DNA of 15,788 nt, taken from Bacteroidales bacterium. GTDB lineage: Bacteria > Bacteroidota > Bacteroidia > Bacteroidales > P3. The translations under genes and the position numbers were made by a program. Shown here piece after piece: positions 6,985 through 13,573 of this stretch. The stretch is from assembly GCA_017560705.1 (NCBI GenBank), contig JAFZEK010000072.1, positions 1-15,788 on the forward strand, in the 5' to 3' direction. Each line of letters begins with the position of its first letter. Position 1 is the first letter of the stretch. A model generated the notes under the pieces. The model ran no database searches and was not told the origin of the DNA. It saw nothing but the letters and a program-made list of their open reading frames with translations.

Positions 6985-7171
6985 CTATTTTTTTACGTAC
7001 TAATAAGATTATCCTTGCTAAAAAAGCTTAAGAACTAATCCCTCGGTTCATAATCTACTGTGTTGCAATTTATTTTTCGAATATCAAATATTCAGATTTT
7101 CAAACTATTTATTCTGTTTTAAAGCCTCAATATCTTATTTTCCACACTTCATATTCTAAAACAAACTCCAA

Positions 7172-7268
7172 TTTTAATCCAAATCAGTCATTCGGAATAT
7201 TTGAATAATGCAAAATTGTCGCATATGCATTATCGTAATCTTACAGAAACTCTAGTGATCTGCTTGGA
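7172..7268. repeat. Diverged second copy of the foldback-element end
   Basis: Positions 7172-7200 align with 3084-3113 at 25 of 30 columns (one gap), including the core CCAAATCAGTCATTCGGAATAT-like word at 7179. A poor inverted partner lies at about 7249-7268 (ends in TTGGA). Between them are a 7-bp inverted repeat, ATAATGC (7205-7211) with GCATTAT (7227-7233), and the palindrome GCATATGC (7221-7228). The left end is convincing; the right end and the true length are not. It lies in the 451-base gap between holA and ackA, which otherwise (6985-7171) shows only AT-rich sequence with no gene. Confidence 0.45.
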
Positions 7269-7289
7269 AAAGGAGAACAAAGCGACTGT

Positions 7290-7326
7290 AAAAAAAACGG
7301 AGACTCTTTATTTTGAATCTCCGTTT
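7290..7326 (-). terminator. Intrinsic terminator of ackA
   Basis: AAACGGAGA (7295-7303) pairs with TCTCCGTTT (7318-7326), extended by two more pairs past one mismatch, with an 8-base AT-rich loop. On the - strand the stem is followed by a run of Ts (complement of the A-run starting at 7290). It lies 82 bases past the ackA stop codon. This is the clearest intrinsic terminator in the window. Confidence 0.85.
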
Positions 7327-7407
7327 CTCTTAATTTCCTATCAAAAGCCATTTCAAAAAGATCAAGAGCTTTCTAGGAATATATGATGTTATTCATCGAA
7401 AAGAATC

Positions 7408-8613
7408 TTATTTAGATGCATTCACCAATCTATCGGTATCTGTTGCTATCACATATTCTTCGTCAGTTGTAACAACCATAGTTGTTATTTTTGAGTTTGG
7501 AGTAGATATAACTTTATCTTCACCCATTATAGTTTTGTTTAGTTCAGAGTCAAATTCAACACCTAAGAATTCCATATCCGAAAGAATTTGTTCTCTCATA
7601 AACCAAGCGTTTTCTCCAATACCACCAGTCATAACTAAAATGTCACAACCATTCATTATTGCAACGTATGCTCCGATGTATTTCTTTACGTGGTGAGCGA
7701 AAACATTAAATGCATTAGTACAACGTTCATCACCTTCTTTTTTTCCAGCATACACATCACGCATATCAGATTTACCGCAAAGACCTACAAGCCCAGATTT
7801 TTTATTAAGCATAGTATTCAATTCGCTTGTAGATAAGTTTTCTTTTTCTGCAATATACAACAAAACTCCTGGATCCAAATCTCCACAACGAGTACCCATT
7901 ACTAATCCTTCAAGAGGAGTAAATCCCATAGTTGTATCTACTGAATGACCATTCTTTATAGCAGCAATAGAAGCACCACTACCCAAATGACAAGTGATTA
8001 TTTTTAAATCATGCCAATCTTTACCTATCATTTTAGCAGCCTTTTCAGCTACATACTTATGACTTGTGCCATGGAATCCATAACGACGAACTTTGTACTT
8101 TTCGTAATATTCGTAAGGCAGACCGTAAAGATAAGATTCTGCAGGAATAGTTTGATGGAAAGAAGTATCAAAAACTGCAACTTTCTTTATATTAGGAAGT
8201 AATTCTTCAGTAGCAAGAATACCCTTCAATATAGCAGGAGTATGAAGAGGGGCTAATTCTGATAAATCTTCAATATGTTTTATAACAGCTTCGTCAATAA
8301 TAACGCTATCTTTAAAAACTTCACCTCCGTGGGCTACTCTATGACCACAAGCTCCTATTTCGCTCAAATCTTTTATAACCCCCAATTTAGGATCTGTCAA
8401 CGTGTGCAATACAATATCAATACCTCTTGTATGATTTTCTATAGGCAATTGTTCGTAATGTTTATCTCTTCCAGCAGGACGATGAGTAAATTCTCCCATT
8501 TCAGAGCCAACTCTTTCTAGCAATCCTTTTGCCATAACGGCTGCATTGTTTGCCATATCAATTAATTGATACTTGATTGAAGAACTTCCACAATTTAATA
8601 CTAAAATTTTCAT
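7408..8613 (-). CDS. ackA: Acetate kinase
   Basis: Acetate kinase interconverts acetyl phosphate plus ADP with acetate plus ATP, the ATP-yielding end step of acetate fermentation in the cytoplasm. The 401-residue length is typical. Family motifs are intact: LNCGSSSIKYQ (6-16, with N7), GHRVAHGGE (90-98, R92), VFDTSFHQTIP (147-157, D149), RRYGFHGTSHKY (176-187, H181), HLGSGAS (209-215), GFTPLEGLVMGTRCGDLDPG (230-249, R242), MTGGIGEN (328-335) and the C-terminal TTDEEYVIA with E386. It is monocistronic: its own promoter lies upstream and a strong terminator follows. The usual partner gene, phosphotransacetylase, is not beside it. Confidence 0.98.
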   Translation of the reverse strand: MKILVLNCGSSSIKYQLIDMANNAAVMAKGLLERVGSEMGEFTHRPAGRDKHYEQLPIENHTRGIDIVLHTLTDPKLGVIKDLSEIGACGHRVAHGGEVFKDSVIIDEAVIKHIEDLSELAPLHTPAILKGILATEELLPNIKKVAVFDTSFHQTIPAESYLYGLPYEYYEKYKVRRYGFHGTSHKYVAEKAAKMIGKDWHDLKIITCHLGSGASIAAIKNGHSVDTTMGFTPLEGLVMGTRCGDLDPGVLLYIAEKENLSTSELNTMLNKKSGLVGLCGKSDMRDVYAGKKEGDERCTNAFNVFAHHVKKYIGAYVAIMNGCDILVMTGGIGENAWFMREQILSDMEFLGVEFDSELNKTIMGEDKVISTPNSKITTMVVTTDEEYVIATDTDRLVNASK

Positions 8614-8673
8614 CGTATAAGTTATTTATTTATTGTAGTTTATATTTATTATCCATTGTAGGATTTTCAACTT

Positions 8674-8681
8674 CAAATTTA
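8674..8681 (-). promoter_or_regulatory. -7 promoter element for ackA
   Basis: CAAATTTA on the + strand reads TAAATTTG on the - strand, an exact TAnnTTTG match, 60 bases upstream of the ackA ATG. No clear -33 TTTG was found 17-20 bases further. The remaining gap towards lptC (8682-8835) is AT-rich, and I saw no convincing terminator for the upstream operon there. Confidence 0.5.
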
Positions 8682-8835
8682 CAAATAATATTTCAATTAT
8701 TGAACGCTATTTTCTTTTTTTAAGATTACAAAGCAGCACAAGAACAATAAACTATATTACAGACACATAAGAGACCTTCAGTAAAATATAGTAAATTTCC
8801 CTACAATATATATATCACTGTATCAAGGATTTTAA

Positions 8836-9414
8836 CTACTCCTCATTCCATTGCAAAGTTCCTCTTTGACGATAAATTTGAGGATTTTTAAAACTTTCAT
8901 CCGATTCAAAACCGTCTCCATACGTTATTCTAGACCCATTTACAGACTTTATTGGGTCATCTGAATATATCTTTTTGGTATTTTTATCCCACACTACAGA
9001 CTCCATATAAGTTGTATCTCCCGAAGCATAATCTATAATAATAACATTATTTCTAGCTTCCATTATCTTTTTTGCATCATACGAAATAGCATATTTAGAA
9101 GATAACGTAGTAGACAAACTACCATCTTCAGCAAAGAATTTTATGAATACACCTTCAGGATACTCTGTTCTTGCATCTTCTCCATCATATATATTCATTA
9201 TAGGAGCCTTCAAAAATAGCTGTACATTTCCTGTTTTGCTCTGAATAATCTCAGAATCTTTTATTACCTGCATAGGAGAATTCAAAGGGTCAAAACGATG
9301 AACGTCTTTCATCTTATTAGTACAACCAGATAACGACAAAGAAAAAACAATCACGCTTATTGTAATAATATACAATAAGCGTGTTTGTCTATTTATAATC
9401 AAAATATTTCTCAC
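8836..9414 (-). CDS. lptC: LPS export periplasmic protein LptC, lipoprotein form
   Basis: The 192-residue product matches the LptC family, which takes lipopolysaccharide from the LptBFG transporter and passes it to the periplasmic LptA bridge. The N-terminus has a hydrophobic segment (13-28) ending in the lipobox LSGC with C31, so it is a lipoprotein, as usual in Bacteroidetes; E. coli LptC has a plain membrane anchor. The beta-jelly-roll body shows family features: residues 51-70 (KDSEIIQSKTGNVQLFLKAP region), YPEGVFIKFFAEDG (85-98), A-RNNVII (120-127), and GDGFESDESF (166-175) near the end. The start is GTG: the in-frame stop is only two codons upstream, and no ATG precedes the lipobox. It is the last gene of the five-gene operon, 9 bases after the TPR gene. 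Confidence 0.9.
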   Translation of the reverse strand: MRNILIINRQTRLLYIITISVIVFSLSLSGCTNKMKDVHRFDPLNSPMQVIKDSEIIQSKTGNVQLFLKAPIMNIYDGEDARTEYPEGVFIKFFAEDGSLSTTLSSKYAISYDAKKIMEARNNVIIIDYASGDTTYMESVVWDKNTKKIYSDDPIKSVNGSRITYGDGFESDESFKNPQIYRQRGTLQWNEE

Positions 9415-9423
9415 TGATATTTA

Positions 9424-10743
9424 CTATTTAACAGTTCTAACAGTTGTAGTTTCTCCTATCCATCCACCTACTGTAAACGAACTTCCATCAATTATATTTT
9501 CCATGAAAGCTTCAGCTTGGTTGGGGAAATGACGAGAATAAACATTGATAAATTTATTAGCTCTTTCTGTCATTTCTGGAGTATTTTCCACATTCTTAGC
9601 ACGAATAGCTTTATCTACAGCAGCCCAATAAGCTACACGGCTCATTACAGGACCACTTCCACAACAACTACCTGCACTTTCTGCATAAAGACTAGCTATA
9701 ATCATATATGGTTCACCTTTTGTAGGGTCGGCTTTAGCAGCTTCATAAGCAGCACTTCTTGAAGCTGAGAAGCTTTTTATTCCTTGATAAGCATAGGCCA
9801 AACGAAGATTTGCTTGATATTTTTGATCTTCTTCAACTCCAGCCACAGCTTCTTTTAAGTATTCAACAGCTTTAGAGAATTGTTCTCTTGTCAAACATAA
9901 GCTACCCATCAAATATGCCGATTTTGGGCTAGGTTCTAATGCATGTAACTTTTCTGTTGCTTTGAAGAATAAGTCAGTCTTTGTACATCCATTACCTTCC
10001 AACAATGAAGTTATTTTCTTCAAAAGTTCCAAATCGTCTGGTGCAGCTTCAAACTTCTTGGAAAAGATTTCTACTAATTGGTCGCAAGAAGCGTAAGGAG
10101 AGAAAGCTGCTTCCACATTATTTATCACTTTTTGAATTTCTTCTTTCTTTTCAGGAGTAGCCTTCATTGCCTTAGTTAACAATGTTGATACCAAATCATA
10201 GTTATCTACTATCAAAGTTGGTTCAGCTAATTTTTGATGCACATAGAATATTGTAGCTTCAAAAAACTTGTAAATATAAGAAGGTTCGAGACTTTCACCA
10301 TCTATCTTTACAGCTTCTTCATAAAGCTTATAATATTCAGCCACGGCTTTTTCTCCCATTAGCTGTTCCATATCCATAGCTTTACGAGCTTTATTTGCTC
10401 CTTCTTCGCCAAAATATTGAATTCTCAAATCATACATCTTCATCAATTCGTCGATGTATTGTTTTTGTTCTTCACCTGTCTTTGCATTAGCCATCATATT
10501 TTTAAGTATAACAACTCCGCGAATATAAAGATTCTTACTATATGCAGGGCAGTAGTTCAATACTTCTTTCCATGGACCGTATGCATCTGCATAGTTTTTC
10601 ATTTTATAAGACTCTTGATACAACGACAAGTTTTCAATACATTTTACACTGTCTTCCGGTGTTTTTCCAGTTTTTTGAGCATTAGCTGAAATGGCCAAAG
10701 CACTTACCATTAAAGCCAATCCTATTTTCTTGATTGCTTTCAT
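9424..10743 (-). CDS. Exported TPR-repeat protein of unknown function
   Basis: The 439-residue protein has a clear signal peptide (MKAIKKIGLALMVSALAISANA, cleavage near 22-23) and then helical repeats. TPR-like stretches include LYQESYKMKNYADAYGPWKEVLNYCP (about 41-66), YLMGSLCLTREQFSKAVEYLKEAV (277-300) and the following YQANLRLAYAYQGIKSFSAS pair (309-328). A Cys-Cys pair lies at 360-361, followed by VAYWAAVDKAIRA (370-382). The C-terminus, FTVGGWIGETTTVRTVK, is characteristic of a Bacteroidetes family that I recognise by pattern only. TPR proteins bind other proteins; a periplasmic scaffold role in envelope assembly is an inference from its place between an outer-membrane protein gene and lptC. 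It begins 31 bases after the upstream gene. Confidence 0.85.
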   Translation of the reverse strand: MKAIKKIGLALMVSALAISANAQKTGKTPEDSVKCIENLSLYQESYKMKNYADAYGPWKEVLNYCPAYSKNLYIRGVVILKNMMANAKTGEEQKQYIDELMKMYDLRIQYFGEEGANKARKAMDMEQLMGEKAVAEYYKLYEEAVKIDGESLEPSYIYKFFEATIFYVHQKLAEPTLIVDNYDLVSTLLTKAMKATPEKKEEIQKVINNVEAAFSPYASCDQLVEIFSKKFEAAPDDLELLKKITSLLEGNGCTKTDLFFKATEKLHALEPSPKSAYLMGSLCLTREQFSKAVEYLKEAVAGVEEDQKYQANLRLAYAYQGIKSFSASRSAAYEAAKADPTKGEPYMIIASLYAESAGSCCGSGPVMSRVAYWAAVDKAIRAKNVENTPEMTERANKFINVYSRHFPNQAEAFMENIIDGSSFTVGGWIGETTTVRTVK

Positions 10744-10774
10744 TTTCTGATTATTTCTATTTTATATATTAATA

Positions 10775-12085
10775 TTAATCGTATTTAAGTTTCTTAAACC
10801 ATGTATCGCTTGTGGATAGAGATACTCCTATTTGGAAATAATTCTTAGCCAAAACCTCTTTCATTCCATAAACACCCCATTGGAAAGTGACATTGATAAG
10901 AGATTTCATCTTCCTAACAGGGAATGACATTCCCGCATGTAAACCAAAATCGTTCATCTCCTTATCGAACACTTTAAGTTTACCTTTCTCAAAATGTGCT
11001 CCACATCTGAAAGACATTCTATCTATATAGTTTGTTTCCATCACGTCTCCCATCTTTTCACCGCCAAGCACAAATCTTAAACTCTTTGTATAATCCATCA
11101 CATTCCAATCACCAAAAATTTCAGTAGATTCAGTATACTTTGGCATATTCCATTCCGAATAAGTAACATCAAAACCCACCATCCATTTCTCGTTTCTAAT
11201 CAAAGACAACCCACCACCCACTATCATAGGCATATCTAACACACTTTTATACTCTGCCAATGGCACAATAGTATCTCTTGCATAATCCATTTGAGACGAT
11301 GTTGCGAATGTATATACTACCGATTGGTCGGTTACATTCAGCGACATTCGAGGTGAGAATGTCAAACCTACACCTAGCGTATAATCTTTGTTCAATTTGC
11401 AAAAGTATTGCAACCCAAAATCGAAAGTAAAATTGCTCACATGAGTCTCTCTCAATTTACGAGAATTAAGCATATATGCTGAATCAGGAAATTCAAATGT
11501 TATAGCCCTTGTTTCTTTACCAAACAAATAGTTTGCATTAAAACCTACAGAAAGATTGTCCGTTATTTTTATTGCGTGACCCCAGTATAACTTTGTTATA
11601 CCTCCAGTTCCATCAAAGACACTTTTCGAGAACAAAGAGTCGCCATTCGTCAATGTTTTCAAATCTTTTGCTGTAAGATAACTCACTTCACTATAAGGTA
11701 CTATACCCAAACTTGATCTCCATCTTTTTGTAAGAGGCAAACCCACCATTATATGAGTAAGAGCAGCATCAGCATCGTACAAAGATTTTTCTTCATTTGC
11801 AAATGTAATAAAATCAAAACCTAACCCCATATCAAAAACAAAAGAATTACTATCTATTGCCGCATAAGAAGCTGGGTTGTTATTATTAATAACATTATCC
11901 TTCCTCAAAGTGTAGGACAAACCTCCCATCGAATTAATATAAGGATGAGAATAAAAAGCCTTTAAATCCCCTACTCCAAACTGAGAATATGGCAAATTCA
12001 ATCCATTCTGTGCACTCACGGAAAATGCTACAGCCCATAATACCAAAAGCATTAATGCTTTATTTCTCTTATTATTCATTTTCAT
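10775..12085 (-). CDS. Outer-membrane beta-barrel protein, FadL-like
   Basis: The 436-residue protein has a signal peptide (hydrophobic 9-21, cleavage near VSAQ at 23-26). Many alternating beta strands follow, consistent with a 12- to 14-stranded barrel. The region after the signal, LPYSQFGVGDL (31-41), then MGGLSYTLRKDNVINNNNPASYAAIDS, is typical of a conserved Bacteroidetes outer-membrane family related to FadL/OMPP1 transporters. The N-terminal NNPASYA motif resembles the NPA motif of FadL. A hydrophobic-substrate channel is possible but unproven. The gene overlaps the coaX end by 14 bases. A second ATG at 12079 is an equally possible start, with an 8-base overlap. The protein does not end in the usual aromatic residue (KKLKYD), though Y is next to last. 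Confidence 0.82.
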   Translation of the reverse strand: MKMNNKRNKALMLLVLWAVAFSVSAQNGLNLPYSQFGVGDLKAFYSHPYINSMGGLSYTLRKDNVINNNNPASYAAIDSNSFVFDMGLGFDFITFANEEKSLYDADAALTHIMVGLPLTKRWRSSLGIVPYSEVSYLTAKDLKTLTNGDSLFSKSVFDGTGGITKLYWGHAIKITDNLSVGFNANYLFGKETRAITFEFPDSAYMLNSRKLRETHVSNFTFDFGLQYFCKLNKDYTLGVGLTFSPRMSLNVTDQSVVYTFATSSQMDYARDTIVPLAEYKSVLDMPMIVGGGLSLIRNEKWMVGFDVTYSEWNMPKYTESTEIFGDWNVMDYTKSLRFVLGGEKMGDVMETNYIDRMSFRCGAHFEKGKLKVFDKEMNDFGLHAGMSFPVRKMKSLINVTFQWGVYGMKEVLAKNYFQIGVSLSTSDTWFKKLKYD

Positions 12086-12788
12086 TCAATATTTTATTAA
12101 GTCCGATAAGCAATAAATTCGAACAAACATTGTTCGGAAAATTTACTCGTTTTTCAAAATAAACAACGTCACCTCCTGTAAATATCACATTGATTGGAGG
12201 AAACATTTCTGCATATTTCTTGACAAAACCCTCTAGTTCAAAGCATGTACCATTCAACACTCCAGAACATATCGAGGATTGTGTATCATTGCCAATAATA
12301 CCTACATCTATATTTTCAGGTTTAAGTAACGGCAATTTACTTGTAAAAGTATTCAAAGCCCTAAATTTCATTGAAATTCCTGGCAATATTGCCCCTCCTT
12401 TGTATTCTTTATCCTTTGTTACGAAATCAAACGTTATACACGTTCCCAAATCTATAACTAGATTATTCTGATTGGGAAACAATTCCATAGCACCTACTAC
12501 ACCTGCTATCCTATCTGCTCCCAATGTATTTGGAGTCTTATATTGATTAGTTATCGGCAACTTTAATGTAGATGATAGCAAAATATAAGGAACATCTCCA
12601 AACAAAGAATCATAATCCAATGCAGCACCCACCTGCGATACTATTACTCTCGTTATAGGATACTTTGATTTTATAACAGCTATTTCATCTTTTGTAAGCA
12701 CAGAGAACGACCATTGTTCTAGTAAAACGCCTTCATCAAAAACAGCTACTTTCGTTCTTGTATTCCCTACATCTACAATTAAATTCAT
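12072..12788 (-). CDS. coaX: Type III pantothenate kinase
   Basis: CoaX phosphorylates pantothenate, the first committed step of coenzyme A synthesis, in the cytoplasm. The 238-residue product shows the ASKHA-fold phosphate motif DVGNTRTK (6-13, D6), GADRIAGVVGA (90-100, D92), the second phosphate motif VIDLGTCITFD (111-121, D113), GGAILPGI (131-138) and FTGGD (203-207). The length is slightly below the usual 245-260 residues but no motif is missing. Type III enzymes are the common form in Bacteroidetes. The gene begins 4 bases after pth and overlaps the next gene by 14 bases, so it is firmly within the operon. Confidence 0.95.
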   Translation of the reverse strand: MNLIVDVGNTRTKVAVFDEGVLLEQWSFSVLTKDEIAVIKSKYPITRVIVSQVGAALDYDSLFGDVPYILLSSTLKLPITNQYKTPNTLGADRIAGVVGAMELFPNQNNLVIDLGTCITFDFVTKDKEYKGGAILPGISMKFRALNTFTSKLPLLKPENIDVGIIGNDTQSSICSGVLNGTCFELEGFVKKYAEMFPPINVIFTGGDVVYFEKRVNFPNNVCSNLLLIGLNKILNENE

Positions 12789-12792
12789 TGGG

Positions 12793-13422
12793 CTACTTAT
12801 TGTTGAAAAAATTCATAGCTCTATCTATCCCCATGGTTGCAAAAGTTTTTATAGCTTCGCAAGCCTTATCAATCTGAGGATCTATCATCGACATTTCTTC
12901 CGACGAAAATTTTCCCAAAACATAGTCTATCTGTCTTCCTCTTGAAAAATTGTCGCCTATTCCAAATCTCAAACGTGCATAATCCGAATGACCTAGCACT
13001 TCTTCTATATTTCCCAAGCCATTATGCCCTCCTGCACTTCCTTTCTTTTTTAGTCGTATAGTTCCTACAGGCAAAGCAATGTCATCAACTATAACCAACA
13101 CATTTTCTATAGGAATCTTTTCCGCTTTCATCCAATAATTCAATGCTTTTCCGCTAAGATTCATATATGTTGTCGGTTTTATCAATAGCAATGTACGCCC
13201 TTTACATCTCATTTCGGCGGTGTAAGCATGACGCTTAAGTTCAAACTTACTTTCAGTGTTTTGTAGCATCCTATCTAGCACCATAAATCCTATATTATGG
13301 CGTGTATCTTCGTATTCTGCTCCTATATTTCCCAAGCCCACTATTAAGTACTTCATTTCTCCGTCGGTATTTTTATCTGTTTTACAGAACGATATAATAT
13401 TTTTTATCCAATTCATAGTCAT
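12793..13422 (-). CDS. pth: Peptidyl-tRNA hydrolase
   Basis: Pth cleaves peptidyl-tRNA released from stalled ribosomes, recycling tRNA. Catalytic and binding residues are all present: N32 (GLGNIG), H42 (TRHNIG), N88 (TTYMNLSG), D113 (VIVDD) and N134 (GGHNGLG). The longest reading frame gives 209 residues, with 22 extra residues (MTMNWIKNIISFCKTDKNTD, then GE) before MKYLIVGLGNIG, where most Pth proteins start. The internal ATG at 13354-13356 has GGAG five bases upstream and gives the normal length of 187 residues. The promoter at 13434-13463 puts transcription start only about 6 bases before the first ATG. I keep the long form, but the start at 13356 is at least as likely. First gene of the operon. 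Confidence 0.93.
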   Translation of the reverse strand: MTMNWIKNIISFCKTDKNTDGEMKYLIVGLGNIGAEYEDTRHNIGFMVLDRMLQNTESKFELKRHAYTAEMRCKGRTLLLIKPTTYMNLSGKALNYWMKAEKIPIENVLVIVDDIALPVGTIRLKKKGSAGGHNGLGNIEEVLGHSDYARLRFGIGDNFSRGRQIDYVLGKFSSEEMSMIDPQIDKACEAIKTFATMGIDRAMNFFNNK

Positions 13423-13433
13423 AAATAAAGTTG

Positions 13434-13463
13434 CAAAATTACACTTTTTTTCTCATCTGCAAA
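13434..13463 (-). promoter_or_regulatory. Promoter of the pth-coaX-OMP-TPR-lptC operon
   Basis: On the - strand this reads TTTG (13460-13463), an 18-base spacer, then TAATTTTG (13434-13441): both boxes of the Bacteroidetes consensus (TTTG / TAnnTTTG). Transcription should start near 13428, a few bases before the first possible pth start codon. This is the best-formed promoter in the window. Confidence 0.75.
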
Positions 13464-13515
13464 TATTAAATATCTAAATTTATCGGGAAAAGATTACAGA
13501 TTTTCCTATACAACT

Positions 13516-13548
13516 AAAAAAGGAGATTCCCATTCATGAGAATCTCCT
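13516..13548 (-). terminator. Intrinsic terminator of the T9SS cargo gene
   Basis: AGGAGATTC (13521-13529) and GAATCTCCT (13540-13548) form a perfect 9-bp stem with a 10-base loop, followed on the - strand by five Ts. It lies 25 bases after the stop codon and separates this gene from the pth operon promoter. Confidence 0.85.
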
Positions 13549-13573
13549 ATATAAATATTACTTATGAGTTTTC

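Noticed and set aside
7079..7093. Short GAATAT/ATATTC inverted repeat in the holA-ackA gap
   Set aside because: Six AT pairs with a three-base loop are expected by chance in such AT-rich sequence.
7201..7386. Open frame of 61 codons on the + strand in the holA-ackA gap
   Set aside because: It runs through the diverged repeat and the whole ackA terminator, has no recognisable motif, and is not preceded by a promoter.
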